NCBI GenBank assembly: GCA_030679145.1
Contig: JAUXTU010000116.1
Span: 1-64,000, forward strand
Length of the DNA stretch: 64,000 bases
Direction of reading: 5' to 3'
Origin: Bacteroidota bacterium
GTDB taxonomy: Bacteria > Bacteroidota > Ignavibacteria > UBA10030 > UBA8401
Part shown: in pieces, positions 30,526-41,856 of the stretch
Numbering within the stretch: the stretch's first letter is position 1
Layout of the letters: each line of letters starts with the position of its first letter
Notes under the pieces: model-generated
Told to the model about the DNA's origin: nothing
The model's input: only the letters and a program-made list of their open reading frames with translations
Databases searched by the model: none
Translations under genes and position numbers: made by a program

Positions 30526-31458
30526 ATGTCTGATTCATCATATCATATTCCGGTGATGCTCAATGAAACACTGGAACATCTCGTTACAACAACGAATGGA
30601 ATATATGTTGACGGCACGCTGGGGGGCGGAGGACACGCAGAGAAAATTTGTGAACGACTGCACACAGACGGAAAACTCATCGGCATTGATGCTGATACAG
30701 ACGCAATTCAAGAAGCGAGGAAACGTCTGCAACGATTTCAATCAAAGATTGAACTGGTGAACGAAAATACCGCACACATCGCAAACATACTTCGCTCGCG
30801 AAACATTTCAACAATTAACGGATTGTTGCTTGACCTTGGTGTCTCTTCATTTCAACTGGATGAAGCGAGCAAGGGATTTTCATTTCGCGGAAATGAACGA
30901 TTAGATATGCGGATGGATCGGAGACAATCGCTTGATGCTCACATAGTTGTGAACTCATACAGCGAAGAAGAACTTGCAGATGTTATCTTCCACTATGGTG
31001 AAGAACGGTTGTCGCGTAGAATTGCGCGAAGGATTGTCAATCAGCGAGCTGTGGCTGTGATTCAAACAACGGGAGAGCTCGCTTCAATTGTTGAAAGTGT
31101 TGTCGGCGGAAAGTTTAAAATGAAATCGCTTGCAAGAGTTTTTCAGGCAATACGAATAGAAGTAAACGATGAATTGCATCGATTACGTACAATATTGAAT
31201 GATTCACTGCAATTTATTGCAAGTGGTGGAAGAATTGTTGTGATCTCGTATCATTCATTGGAAGATAGAATTGTAAAGATATTTTTTAATGAGTGCGCGG
31301 CGAAATTCATTCCTTCGGGAAATAAATTTCAACCAGATACACCACGTATTCCGGAATTAATGGTAATTACAAAAAAACCATTGGAAGCGACCGAAGTAGA
31401 GCAACATAATAATCCCCGGTCACGAAGTGCGAAGATGAGAGTTGCAGAACGAACGTAA
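30526..31458 (+). CDS. rsmH: 16S rRNA (cytosine1402-N4)-methyltransferase
   Basis: HIPVMLNETLEHL, DGTLGGGGHAEKI, LLLDLGVSSFQLDEASKGFSFR. Confidence 0.97.
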   Translation: MSDSSYHIPVMLNETLEHLVTTTNGIYVDGTLGGGGHAEKICERLHTDGKLIGIDADTDAIQEARKRLQRFQSKIELVNENTAHIANILRSRNISTINGLLLDLGVSSFQLDEASKGFSFRGNERLDMRMDRRQSLDAHIVVNSYSEEELADVIFHYGEERLSRRIARRIVNQRAVAVIQTTGELASIVESVVGGKFKMKSLARVFQAIRIEVNDELHRLRTILNDSLQFIASGGRIVVISYHSLEDRIVKIFFNECAAKFIPSGNKFQPDTPRIPELMVITKKPLEATEVEQHNNPRSRSAKMRVAERT

Positions 31459-31461
31459 TCT

Positions 31462-31929
31462 ATGGCAAAAAATTTTCAAAATAACCCTTTAGATGTTGTC
31501 GATATGCCGAAGTTCAACGACAGGCAAATCTATAATAATGCAATTTCGATTCCGCTTGAAACGCAGCCGAATGTTTCTGGTTATGCTGTTCCGAGGCAAA
31601 ATGTCCGCCGTGTCAACACCAAGAAACGGACAAAAACTTCAAATATAGTCGGCATTCTATTCATTATTGCAACGGTAGCTCTATTATACGTGGGAAATGT
31701 TATTGCGGTGAACAATCTTGCAAAAGAAGTGAACGATTTGAATGCTAAACACAATCAGATCATCAGTACCAACGAAGTGATCAAAGCGGAGATCAATCGC
31801 AAGGCCAGTTTGGAGCGCATCAGTTTAATGGCGCAGGAAAAACTTGGAATGACAAATCCCAAAGAAGCACCGGTATGGTTTGAGGTTGATCCTGAAAAAG
31901 AAATTGAATTACAAGAAAAACTGAAATAG
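31462..31929 (+). CDS. ftsL: FtsL-like division protein
   Basis: Single TM followed by coiled coil and LGMTNPKEAP; position between rsmH and ftsI. Confidence 0.7.
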   Translation: MAKNFQNNPLDVVDMPKFNDRQIYNNAISIPLETQPNVSGYAVPRQNVRRVNTKKRTKTSNIVGILFIIATVALLYVGNVIAVNNLAKEVNDLNAKHNQIISTNEVIKAEINRKASLERISLMAQEKLGMTNPKEAPVWFEVDPEKEIELQEKLK

Positions 31930-31952
31930 TAAGTATTGCTGAAACAATCATT

Positions 31953-34139
31953 ATGTGGAATCCATTCAAGAAGAAAAAAGAAGCGCTACAGGAGACTCCC
32001 CAGCAAAGGGATTATAAACATCGTTTGCTGATGGTGAAGATCGTTTTTCTTCTTGCATTTGTAGCAGCCGGCGAGCGATTGGTTCAGATTCAATTGATCG
32101 AATCAGGAAAATATCAGGATATCGCGAAACGGCAGTATGAAGCAAGAGTTCCACTAGTTGCAGAACGCGGAAATATCTTTGACCGAAACGGGAATGTGCT
32201 TGCCGCTAATTCGCAATTTGTTTCGTTTGCTGCAGATCCAAAAATAGCTGGTGAAGATGCAAAATTCATCGCAAAAGAATTTTCAAAGGTTACCGGAAAA
32301 TCTGAACGAGAATATATTGCGAAACTTCAAAGTGATAGACGATTTGTGTGGATTGAGCGACATCTTCGTCCCGATGTTGCCGATCTGATCCCATTGAAAA
32401 AAATGGGCGGAATCGTGAAGATGAATGAGGCGATGCGTCTCTATCATTATGATGAACTTGCAGGCCAAGTACTTGGTGCAACGAACATTGACAATGTTGG
32501 TGTGAGCGGGATTGAACAGCAATTCAATGGAATACTTCGCGGACGAGATGGTTATGTGATCATGCAAAAGGATGGACTAGGAAGAAAACGTCCTTCAGTT
32601 GATTATCCACGCGAAGAAGCAGTGAATGGGCATTCGATTGAGTTGACGATCGATCTTCAATATCAATCTATCGCGGATGAAGAATTAAAAAAAGGAATTG
32701 CACGCACACAAGCCGAAGCCGGACTTGTTGTAATGATTCGCCCGCAAACGGGAGAAATCCTTGCGATGGCAAATTTTCCACAGGTGAATTTGAACAAAGT
32801 GCAGGATGCAGATGCACTGAAGAACCGGATCATTTCCGATATGTATGAACCGGGTTCTGTGTTCAAGATCGTTACAGCATCAGCGGCATTACAAAATGAA
32901 CTTGTGGCACTGGATAAAGTTTTTTACGGAGAGAACGGAAAATATACAATTGAATATCCCGGAAAGAAGTTCCGCTTGATCAATGATTCTCACCCTTTGA
33001 AAAATGTTACCTTCATTGATGCGATGGCGCAATCATCCAATATTGTTATGGCAAAAGTGAGCGATTTGATCGGGCAAGAGAAATTATATAAGCAGTCCCG
33101 CGATTTTGGTTTTGGAATGATGACGGGAATAGAACTCCCTTCAGAAAGCAACGGGCAGTTGAAAAAAACTTCAGAATGGTCAATGGCATCTCTTAATTCG
33201 ATCGCGTACGGATATGAAGTTGGCGTTACTCCGTTGCAAATGGTTTCTGCATATTCAGCGATAGCGAATGATGGAATGTTGATGAAACCATATATCGTTC
33301 AACGTGAAAAAGATGAACTAGGACAGGAAGTTTATGCAGGACAACCGCAAATGATCCGACGGGTTATTTCAAAGAATGTGAATGAACAGGTGAAACAAAT
33401 GCTTGAAGCCGTTGTGGAATATGGCACCGGGATGGTTGTAAAAATTCCGGGAATTCGCATAGCAGGAAAAACCGGAACATCACGAAAACATGTGGATGGA
33501 AAGTATGAAGAAGGAAGTTACAACGCTTCGTTCATCGGATTTTTCCCGGTTGAAAAACCGGAGGTCGTTTGCTTGGTGATGATCGAAAAACCGAAAGCCG
33601 GAGGATATTACGGAGCAACTGCAAGCGCACCGATCTTTAAAGCAATAGCGGAACGAATCATTAATAACAACGGATTGATTGCAAAAACAATGATCGCTGA
33701 ACAGAATCCACCGACACAGGTTTTGCAAAGCGGTGAATCAACGGTCATTGTTCCAGATGTAATAAACAAAGACATGGACGATGCTACCGCATCATTGAGA
33801 CAATTTAATCTTGCGGCAAAAGTTATCGGGACAGGAGAAGAAGTTGTGCGCCAATATCCGCCGGCAGGAAAGAAGGTTGAGCGCGGTTCGATCGTTCAAT
33901 TGATGATGAATGAAACCGAACAAGCAGCAGTTTCCGGGGCGGCAAAAGTTCCGGAAGTTCGAGGAATGAGTGTTCGTCGGGCAGTGAATAAATTAGCAGC
34001 TGAACAATTTGGTGTTTCAATTGTCGGTTCGGGTATCGTAGTCAACCAATTTCCGACTCCTGGAACGCCGTTGAAACAAGGAGTGAAAGTTACAATCATG
34101 TGCGAACCGAGAGCAATTTCGACCGCACAGCTCTACTAG
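31953..34139 (+). CDS. ftsI: penicillin-binding protein (FtsI/SpoVD type) with two PASTA domains
   Basis: SSNIVMAKV, AGKTGTSRKH motifs; C-terminal VPDVINKDMDDA and VPEVRGMSVRRA repeats. Confidence 0.93.
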   Translation: MWNPFKKKKEALQETPQQRDYKHRLLMVKIVFLLAFVAAGERLVQIQLIESGKYQDIAKRQYEARVPLVAERGNIFDRNGNVLAANSQFVSFAADPKIAGEDAKFIAKEFSKVTGKSEREYIAKLQSDRRFVWIERHLRPDVADLIPLKKMGGIVKMNEAMRLYHYDELAGQVLGATNIDNVGVSGIEQQFNGILRGRDGYVIMQKDGLGRKRPSVDYPREEAVNGHSIELTIDLQYQSIADEELKKGIARTQAEAGLVVMIRPQTGEILAMANFPQVNLNKVQDADALKNRIISDMYEPGSVFKIVTASAALQNELVALDKVFYGENGKYTIEYPGKKFRLINDSHPLKNVTFIDAMAQSSNIVMAKVSDLIGQEKLYKQSRDFGFGMMTGIELPSESNGQLKKTSEWSMASLNSIAYGYEVGVTPLQMVSAYSAIANDGMLMKPYIVQREKDELGQEVYAGQPQMIRRVISKNVNEQVKQMLEAVVEYGTGMVVKIPGIRIAGKTGTSRKHVDGKYEEGSYNASFIGFFPVEKPEVVCLVMIEKPKAGGYYGATASAPIFKAIAERIINNNGLIAKTMIAEQNPPTQVLQSGESTVIVPDVINKDMDDATASLRQFNLAAKVIGTGEEVVRQYPPAGKKVERGSIVQLMMNETEQAAVSGAAKVPEVRGMSVRRAVNKLAAEQFGVSIVGSGIVVNQFPTPGTPLKQGVKVTIMCEPRAISTAQLY

Positions 34140-34147
34140 AAAGCATC

Positions 34148-35632
34148 ATGACGTTATCTCAATTATTAAACGGCGTTACGGTTTCCAAAATGTTCCAGAC
34201 GATGTATGGGAAAATGGTGACGACCCATGATGTCGAAATCAGTGGTGTACAATATGATTCACGAAAAGTTCAACGGGAAAATCTGTTTGTAGCTTTAAAA
34301 GGTGTTGGTGTTGACGGACATAAATTTCTTTCGTCAGCGATTGCAAACGGCGCAAAAGTAATTGTCATTGAAGATGATAATGCAATTCCCGATTCAATGT
34401 GTATGCATACAAGTACCGTGAAAGTTGTTGTTAGTAACACTCGAAAAGTGTTAGCACAGATCTCTGCGAATTATTATGAACACCCGTCAGCAAAAATGAC
34501 GATGATTGGTGTAACAGGAACCAATGGGAAAACGACAACAACATTCTTGATCAAACAGATGATTGAATCGACGGCGAATACAAAAGTAGGATTGATCGGC
34601 ACAGTGGAATATGCTATCGGGAATGAAAAATTCCCTGCGACGCACACAACACCTGAGTCACTGGAAATGCAACAGTTATTCCATCAAATGGTGAAGAACG
34701 GTTGTACGCATTGTGTCATGGAAGTTTCATCGCACGCTCTTCATCAATTTCGTGTATTTGGGGTTCCGTTTAAAGCGGCAGTCTTTTCAAATCTGACACA
34801 AGACCACCTGGATTATCATGGAACGATGAAGGAATATTTCAATGCTAAGAAAATTCTGTTTGATGGATTGAGCAACGATGCAATAGCAGTCACAAATTTT
34901 GATTCAGCATACGGTGAAAAAATTGTTGAAGGATGTAAAGCGAAAGTGATTTCATATAGTGTCAACAATTCTTCCATGATAAAAGCAGAAAATGTGACAG
35001 TGAGTGTGAACGGATTTTCTGCAATGATCAATAATGAGACAGTGACAACTATATTGGTCGGAAGATTCAATGTGTATAATTTTCTTGCCGCGTACAGTAT
35101 TGTGAAAGGTTTAGGATTACACATATCAGCGTCCGTGTATTCAAATTTGATTCCAGCTCCGGGAAGATTTGAGCAGATTCAATCATCAAAAGGATGGACG
35201 GCAATTGTTGATTATGCGCATACTCCAGATGCGCTCGAAAATTGTCTTCAAACAATTCACGATGTGCTCCCGCAAAATCGGACGAATACAATTATTACAA
35301 TCTTTGGTGCCGGCGGAGATCGCGACACGACAAAACGTCCAAAGATGGGTGCAATTGCTGAACGATTAAGTGATGCAATCATCGTTACATCCGATAATCC
35401 GCGTACGGAAGATCCAATGAAAATTATTAATGATGTTCTTGAAGGAATTTCGAATAAGAAAAAAGCGATGGTCGAAGCGGATAGAAGAAAAGCGATCGCA
35501 AAAGGGATTTCCATTGCACAATCGGGTGACATTATTTTGATCGCCGGAAAAGGGCATGAAGATTATCAAGTATTAGGAAAAGAAAAAATTCATTTCAACG
35601 ACAAAGAAGAAATTTTGAAATTTATCAACTAA
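34148..35632 (+). CDS. murE: UDP-MurNAc-tripeptide synthetase
   Basis: VTGTNGKTTTTFL, TTPESLEMQ, DYAHTPDALEN; ATG at 34148 preferred. Confidence 0.95.
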   Translation: MTLSQLLNGVTVSKMFQTMYGKMVTTHDVEISGVQYDSRKVQRENLFVALKGVGVDGHKFLSSAIANGAKVIVIEDDNAIPDSMCMHTSTVKVVVSNTRKVLAQISANYYEHPSAKMTMIGVTGTNGKTTTTFLIKQMIESTANTKVGLIGTVEYAIGNEKFPATHTTPESLEMQQLFHQMVKNGCTHCVMEVSSHALHQFRVFGVPFKAAVFSNLTQDHLDYHGTMKEYFNAKKILFDGLSNDAIAVTNFDSAYGEKIVEGCKAKVISYSVNNSSMIKAENVTVSVNGFSAMINNETVTTILVGRFNVYNFLAAYSIVKGLGLHISASVYSNLIPAPGRFEQIQSSKGWTAIVDYAHTPDALENCLQTIHDVLPQNRTNTIITIFGAGGDRDTTKRPKMGAIAERLSDAIIVTSDNPRTEDPMKIINDVLEGISNKKKAMVEADRRKAIAKGISIAQSGDIILIAGKGHEDYQVLGKEKIHFNDKEEILKFIN

Positions 35633-37053
35633 TGAAAAAAATCACCGCATCGGATCTAAAAAAAATGACCGGCGTTGAGCTTGTCAATCAAGAACTATTG
35701 AAGCGAAGAGTGATCTCCGGCGTTTCAACCGATTCCCGCGCAGTGAAAAAGAATGATCTCTTTTTTGCATTGAAAGGGGAGAAATTCGACGCGCATGAGT
35801 TTATCGATTCGGTTGTAAAAGCAGAAGCCGTCGCGATTGTTGTTCATCGCGAGTGGGCACGGAAAAACGATAAGTATTTTCGAACATTCCCATGCGTATT
35901 TGCTATTGTGAATGACACAACCGTTGCATTTGGTGAACTTGCCCGAATCTATCGCCGGAAATTTGATATTCCCGTTATAGCAATTGGCGGAAGCAATGGA
36001 AAAACGACAACGAAAGAAATGGTTAACGCAGTTCTGCGGACAACATATAATGTGTTGAGCACGGAAGGAAATCTGAACAATCACATTGGTGTCCCGCAGA
36101 CATTGTTTCGTTTGACATCAAAGCATGATGTTGCCGTTGTTGAAATAGGAACGAATCATTTCGGTGAAGTGAAATATTTATGTGAAATCGCCGAACCGAC
36201 ACACGGTTTAATTACTAACATCGGTAAAGAGCATTTGGAATTTTTTGGCGATGAAGATGGTGTTGCCAAAGAAGAATTGGAATTGTTCAATTATTTGAAC
36301 AGTCATCACGGGATTGCATTTGTCAACTGCGACGATCGGTATGTTGAAACCGGTTCAAAGAAATTGAAGAAGCAAGTCAGCTATGGAATGATGTCAAAAG
36401 CAGACATTCGTGCAAAGAAAATTCATACAAATGAACTCGGTCAATCCAAATTCGAGATCGTGTGGCAGAAAAAAAATATTTTGTACAGTGTCTCTCTTGA
36501 GGTTCCTGGATTGCATAATGTAATGAATGCGCTTGCAGCAAGCGCTGTAGGATTAACATTGCGAGTGAAGGCAAAAAAAATCACCGAAGCTTTGGAGCAT
36601 TTTTCTTCAACGTCGAAACGAATGGAAGTGCTGCCGAAAAACGGAATCACTATTCTGAATGATACGTACAATTCGAATCCCGATTCCGTGATTGTTGCGT
36701 TAAAGACGTTGACATTGTTCAACACAAATGCAAAAAAGATCGTTGTCCTTGGCGATATGCGGGAACTTGGCGAAGCATCGAAACGAGAGCATACGAATAT
36801 CGGGGTTATTGTGGCAGAAATGAAATTCAATCATTTGTTTACTGTCGGACCATTTTCGAAATATACCAGCGAAGCTTTTGGTTCGACTGCAAAACATTTT
36901 GAATCAAAAGACGAACTTTCAAATGAATTGAGAAAAATATTGAAACCGGGTGATGTTGTGTTGGTAAAAGGCTCACGCGGAATGAAGATGGAAGATATTG
37001 TTTATCAATTGACTCAAAGTAACGGACAATTGAACGTAAAGGATGCGCATTAA
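35632..37053 (+). CDS. murF: UDP-MurNAc-tripeptide:D-Ala-D-Ala ligase
   Basis: GGSNGKTTTKEMV, LNDTYNSNPDS, LGDMRELGE; ATGA overlap with murE. Confidence 0.95.
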   Translation: MKKITASDLKKMTGVELVNQELLKRRVISGVSTDSRAVKKNDLFFALKGEKFDAHEFIDSVVKAEAVAIVVHREWARKNDKYFRTFPCVFAIVNDTTVAFGELARIYRRKFDIPVIAIGGSNGKTTTKEMVNAVLRTTYNVLSTEGNLNNHIGVPQTLFRLTSKHDVAVVEIGTNHFGEVKYLCEIAEPTHGLITNIGKEHLEFFGDEDGVAKEELELFNYLNSHHGIAFVNCDDRYVETGSKKLKKQVSYGMMSKADIRAKKIHTNELGQSKFEIVWQKKNILYSVSLEVPGLHNVMNALAASAVGLTLRVKAKKITEALEHFSSTSKRMEVLPKNGITILNDTYNSNPDSVIVALKTLTLFNTNAKKIVVLGDMRELGEASKREHTNIGVIVAEMKFNHLFTVGPFSKYTSEAFGSTAKHFESKDELSNELRKILKPGDVVLVKGSRGMKMEDIVYQLTQSNGQLNVKDAH

Positions 37054-38168
37054 TGCTTTATCATCTGTTGTATTGGGTCGAACAAATGTATCATCCGCCG
37101 GGATTTGGCGTTGTGAAGTATCTAACATTTCGTGCGGCAATGGCAGCAATAACTGCGCTCTTCATCAGTTTTATCATCGGTGGCAAAGTGATAAAATTGT
37201 TAAAGGAAAAAGGAATTGTTACAACATATCGCGAAGGTTCTCCGGAAAAACATAAGTTAAAAGCGGGAACACCGATGATGGGAGGAATTATTGTTATTGC
37301 CTCTGTTCTGATCCCTGTTTTGTTGTGGGGAGATTTGACGAACACGTATGTACAGTTAATTCTTTTTGTTACAACGGGTCTTGGAGTTGTTGGGTTTATG
37401 GATGATTACCTTAAGATCGTAAAGAAGAAAAAAGAAGGGCTTATTGGTTGGTACAAAATTGTCGGACAGGTTACTATTGGATTGGTGCTGGGGTACGTAC
37501 TGTATTCGATGCCGGAATTAAAAGCGATCAACGCAAATACTGTAACAACGGTTCCGTTCTTAAAAAATTATGAATTTAATTTCGGAATATTTTATATCCC
37601 GCTCGTCATTTTTATCATCACGGCAACATCCAATGCGGTGAATCTTACTGATGGACTGGATGGTCTTGCCATTGGAACTTCCGGTATTGTTGCGTTCACA
37701 CTTGGTATTATCGTATACATTTCCGGCAATATAGAATTCAGTAATTATCTCAACATTATTTATCTACGCGGGAATGGAGAGCTGATTGTTTTTTGTATTG
37801 CTCTCGTTGGTGCATCGCTTGGGTTTTTGTGGTATAACTCATATCCGGCACAAATATTTATGGGCGATACCGGTTCGCTGGCACTCGGCGGTGCGATTGG
37901 AGCATTAACAGTGATGGCAAAGAAAGAATTGATTCTGCCAATCCTTGGCGGAGTATTTTTTCTTGAAACTGTTTCGGTAATCTCACAGCGTTTGTATTTC
38001 AAATACACAAAGAAAAAATATGGTGAAGGGCGGCGGATCTTTAAAATGGCACCGATCCATCACCATTTTGAATTACTTGGATGGCAGGAACCAAAGATTG
38101 TTACACGGTTCTATATCATTGCAATTCTTTTAATGATCTTAAGTTTAACAACATTCAAAGTGCGGTAA
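37053..38168 (+). CDS. mraY: phospho-MurNAc-pentapeptide transferase
   Basis: GTPMMGG, NAVNLTDGLDGLA, MGDTGSLALGG, PIHHHFE. Confidence 0.97.
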   Translation: MLYHLLYWVEQMYHPPGFGVVKYLTFRAAMAAITALFISFIIGGKVIKLLKEKGIVTTYREGSPEKHKLKAGTPMMGGIIVIASVLIPVLLWGDLTNTYVQLILFVTTGLGVVGFMDDYLKIVKKKKEGLIGWYKIVGQVTIGLVLGYVLYSMPELKAINANTVTTVPFLKNYEFNFGIFYIPLVIFIITATSNAVNLTDGLDGLAIGTSGIVAFTLGIIVYISGNIEFSNYLNIIYLRGNGELIVFCIALVGASLGFLWYNSYPAQIFMGDTGSLALGGAIGALTVMAKKELILPILGGVFFLETVSVISQRLYFKYTKKKYGEGRRIFKMAPIHHHFELLGWQEPKIVTRFYIIAILLMILSLTTFKVR

Positions 38169-38176
38169 AAAGAAAC

Positions 38177-39562
38177 GTGAACATTGAAGAGCTACGGAAT
38201 AAAAAAATAAGTGTAATTGGTGCAGAGCGAAGCGGGGTTGCAGTTGCATTGTTGTTACATTCAAAAAATGCAAATGTGTTCGTCAGTGATTTTGGTAAGA
38301 GTGAAAGTACGCAGCAGCATATCACTGAACTTCGCAGATCGAATATCGAATGCGAATTCGGCGGACATAGTGAACGTGTATATAATTGTTCGTTGATGGT
38401 GATCAGTCCGGGTGTTCCGATGAACGCGCCGGTGGTAGTAGAAGCACAAAAGCGTGGAATAAAAGTCGTTGCAGAGATAGAGGTTGCAAGTTGGTTTTGT
38501 AAAGGTTCAATTATTGCGATAACAGGCAGTAACGGAAAAACAACCACCACCACATTACTCGGGAGGATTTTTAGCGATGCAAAGAAAAAACACGTTGTTG
38601 CGGGTAACATTGGAACGGCATTCTCATCACTCGTTCTGGACGTTGATCAAGAAACTGTTGTCGTTCTGGAAGTGAGCAGTTTTCAATTGGATTTTATTGA
38701 TACGTTTCGTCCGAACATTGCAGTTATTTTGAACATCACGCAGAATCATCTTGATCGATATGACAATTCGATGGAAAAATATGCTGAGTCCAAGATGCGG
38801 ATTGTGATGAATCAAACAGCAGATGATATTTTAATTTGCAATGCGACTGATGAGTGGACAAAAAGAAAAGTTCAAAATGCAAAGTCAAAAGTTTATCAGT
38901 TTAATATCACGCGAAACATTGAAAATAGTGCTTTTGCGGAAGATGGTATCCTAAAGACAAAAATTGCAAACGATGTTCAACCAATAATCGCTATTGATGA
39001 TATTTCCATTAAAGGGGAACATAATCTTCAAAATGCAATGGCGGCAACGCTTGCGGCTCAATTGGTGGGAGTAAAACCGGCATACATCAAATCAACGCTA
39101 AGAAATTTCAAAGGAGTTGAGCATCGCCAGGAATTTGTGCGAGAAGTGAATGGAATAAAATATGTCAACAATTCCAAAGCGACGACCGTTGAGGCAGTTG
39201 AAATGTCATTAAAAAGCTACGATGAACCGATCGTGCTGGTTATGGGTGGAAAAGATAAAGGGAATGATTACTCAACGATCTATGATCTGGTAAAACAAAA
39301 AGTGAAAGCAATTGTTGCGACAGGGGATTCGGCAGACATCATTGTTAAAAATTTTGAAAATAAGGTTGCCGTGAGAAAAGTAGAAACAATCGGTGAAATG
39401 AAACCAAATGTAGAATCAATGCAAAAAACAATTGATATGGCGACATCATTAGCTGCAAAAGGAGATGTTGTTCTTTTATCTCCGGCATGCACATCGTTTG
39501 ATTGGTTCAAAGATTATGAAGAGCGCGGAATAATTTTTAAACAATTGGTAAATCGTTTATAA
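38177..39562 (+). CDS. murD: UDP-MurNAc-L-alanine:D-glutamate ligase
   Basis: ITGSNGKTTTTTLLG, GVEHRQEFV, NNSKATTVEA, LLSPACTSFDWFKDYEERG; GTG start at 38177. Confidence 0.94.
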   Translation: MNIEELRNKKISVIGAERSGVAVALLLHSKNANVFVSDFGKSESTQQHITELRRSNIECEFGGHSERVYNCSLMVISPGVPMNAPVVVEAQKRGIKVVAEIEVASWFCKGSIIAITGSNGKTTTTTLLGRIFSDAKKKHVVAGNIGTAFSSLVLDVDQETVVVLEVSSFQLDFIDTFRPNIAVILNITQNHLDRYDNSMEKYAESKMRIVMNQTADDILICNATDEWTKRKVQNAKSKVYQFNITRNIENSAFAEDGILKTKIANDVQPIIAIDDISIKGEHNLQNAMAATLAAQLVGVKPAYIKSTLRNFKGVEHRQEFVREVNGIKYVNNSKATTVEAVEMSLKSYDEPIVLVMGGKDKGNDYSTIYDLVKQKVKAIVATGDSADIIVKNFENKVAVRKVETIGEMKPNVESMQKTIDMATSLAAKGDVVLLSPACTSFDWFKDYEERGIIFKQLVNRL

Positions 39563-40735
39563 ATGGCATCAGATAGAAATCATATTGACCGAATCACTTT
39601 GTTCGTTGTCCTCGTTTTGATGGTAGCGAGTACAGTGGTTGTTTATAGTGCATCATCAACGTGGGCAATGCAGAAAATGCAGTCCGCCAGCGGCTTAGTG
39701 AACAAACACATTGCAAAAATCCTTATCGGATTAGTTGTGATGTTTTTCGCAATCAATATGGATTACAAAAAATATAAACCGTTGACAAAATGGGTGCTGA
39801 TCGGATCAATTCTTTTATTGGTGGCAACACGAGTGTTGGGTGGTGAAGTAAAAGGAGCAGCGCGCTGGTTATCGATCGGCGGGTTCAGTCTGCAGCCGTC
39901 CGAGATAGCAAAATTTGCTCTGCTGTTTCATCTGGCATATTTACTTTCAAACAAACGTGAGAAACTTGCAGACTTCAAGACCGGATTCATGCCGTTAATG
40001 GTCTGGATCGGTTTAGTTGTTGTGTTAGTGATGGTTCAGCCGAATTTTAGCACTGGTTCGATCATCTTTGTTTTAGGAATGATCTTAGTGTTTGTCGGCG
40101 GAGCGAGAATAAAACATGTATTTCTTTCGTTATGCGCATTGATACCGGCGCTGCTTGTTTATATGGTGAGTGCTCCGTACAGAATGAAACGAATCCTATC
40201 GTATGTTGGATTTGGAAATGATGAAACGGTGACATCGACCGCAAACTATCAATTGCTTCAAGGAATCATCGGTTTTGGCAACGGAGGGATTTTTGGTGTC
40301 GGAATGGGACAAAGTAAACAGCGTGATTTGTTCCTTCCTGAATCGTACGGTGATTTTATTTTCTCTATCGTTGGTGAAGAATACGGATTGATCGGAACAA
40401 TAATTTTTATGGGTTTATTCTTGATGATCCTTTTGCGCGGATTGAAAATTGCCAAGTATGCTCCGGATGATTTTGGGAAATATCTCGCAATCGGAATTAC
40501 GTCAACAGTTGTCTTGTATGCAATTGCAAACGCATTAGTGACGCTCGGTCTTGCGCCGACAACAGGTGTTCCAATGCCGTTCGTCAGTTACGGAGGAACA
40601 GCAATTATATTTTCTTCATTTGCAGTCGGAGTGCTATTGAATATTTCGTCGCAGACCGATCTTCACCCGCGTGAACGGGTATTTGTTGAACAATCGAGCG
40701 TAAATATTGAACCGGCGGTTGGAAAAATTTATTAA
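39563..40735 (+). CDS. ftsW: SEDS peptidoglycan glycosyltransferase FtsW
   Basis: VYSASS, AARWLSIGGFSLQPSEIAK, PFVSYGGTA. Confidence 0.94.
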   Translation: MASDRNHIDRITLFVVLVLMVASTVVVYSASSTWAMQKMQSASGLVNKHIAKILIGLVVMFFAINMDYKKYKPLTKWVLIGSILLLVATRVLGGEVKGAARWLSIGGFSLQPSEIAKFALLFHLAYLLSNKREKLADFKTGFMPLMVWIGLVVVLVMVQPNFSTGSIIFVLGMILVFVGGARIKHVFLSLCALIPALLVYMVSAPYRMKRILSYVGFGNDETVTSTANYQLLQGIIGFGNGGIFGVGMGQSKQRDLFLPESYGDFIFSIVGEEYGLIGTIIFMGLFLMILLRGLKIAKYAPDDFGKYLAIGITSTVVLYAIANALVTLGLAPTTGVPMPFVSYGGTAIIFSSFAVGVLLNISSQTDLHPRERVFVEQSSVNIEPAVGKIY

Positions 40736-40739
40736 GATT

Positions 40740-41822
40740 ATGACAGTCCTTTTTGCTGGCGGCGGAACTGGTGGACATTTGTATCCTGCAATTGCAATTG
40801 CAGAAGAGATATTAAAGCAAGATTCAAACGCAAAGATCGTTTTTGTTGGAACAAAAAGTAAAATTGAAGCGCGCGTTGTTCCGCAAAAAGGATTTGAGTT
40901 CCATACAATATGGATCAGCGGGTTTAGCAGAAGATTGAAGATTGACAATATTATTTTTCCTTTAAAAGTTTTTATTTCTTTGATTCAATCGTTCCTTGTC
41001 ATAAAAAAAATAAAACCAAATGTTGTTGTAGGAACCGGCGGATATGTATGCGGGCCGATATTGTTTGTTGCATCGTTACTTGGCATCCCGACAGTTGTTC
41101 ATGAAAGCAACAGTTACCCGGGTGCAACCACAAGAATGCTGGCAAAACGAGTTTCAAAAGTAATTGTCCAATTCGATGTGACGAAACGATGGCTTTCAAC
41201 TAAAGCGTCGGTTGAGGTTCTTGGAAATCCGACTCGTGAAGAATTATCGTTGATTACCCGAAGAGAAGGATGTGAATTCTTCAAACTCGATTCGAACAAA
41301 AAAACAATATTTGTGTTTGGGGGAAGCCTCGGAGCGTCATCGATCAACAAAGTAATGCCGGAAATTGTGAACGATGCAATTGCACATGATTATCAAATTA
41401 TTTGGCAGACAGGTGAAACGGATTGGCAGTCGGCGGAAAAAATTCAACAGCATAAAAATATTAAAGTGATGAAGTATGTTGATAGAATGGATTGCGGATA
41501 CGCAGCATCAGATATCGTGGTGAGTCGTTCGGGAGCAACAACGCTTGCTGAATTAACGCGCATTGGCAAACCGGCAATTCTTGTTCCGTATCCGTTTGCA
41601 GCAGCGAATCATCAGGTAATGAATGCCGAAACATTGGTGGATGCGGGTGCAGCGGTAATGATCAAGGATTCTGAATTACAGCAAAAACTTCTTCCATCAA
41701 TTCGTGAATTGTTGTTTGATGATGTAAAACAGAAGGTTATGCAGGAAAGAAGTTTGAAACTTGGGAAACCAAATGCAGGAAAAGAGATCGCTCAAAGAAT
41801 AATTTCACTCTTAAAGCAGTAG
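40740..41822 (+). CDS. murG: UDP-GlcNAc transferase MurG
   Basis: FAGGGTGGHLYPAIAIAEE, VVGTGGYVCGP, VSRSGATTLAEL. Confidence 0.96.
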   Translation: MTVLFAGGGTGGHLYPAIAIAEEILKQDSNAKIVFVGTKSKIEARVVPQKGFEFHTIWISGFSRRLKIDNIIFPLKVFISLIQSFLVIKKIKPNVVVGTGGYVCGPILFVASLLGIPTVVHESNSYPGATTRMLAKRVSKVIVQFDVTKRWLSTKASVEVLGNPTREELSLITRREGCEFFKLDSNKKTIFVFGGSLGASSINKVMPEIVNDAIAHDYQIIWQTGETDWQSAEKIQQHKNIKVMKYVDRMDCGYAASDIVVSRSGATTLAELTRIGKPAILVPYPFAAANHQVMNAETLVDAGAAVMIKDSELQQKLLPSIRELLFDDVKQKVMQERSLKLGKPNAGKEIAQRIISLLKQ

Positions 41823-41856
41823 CACAGATTAGTATAAAAAATATAATAATTAGGTA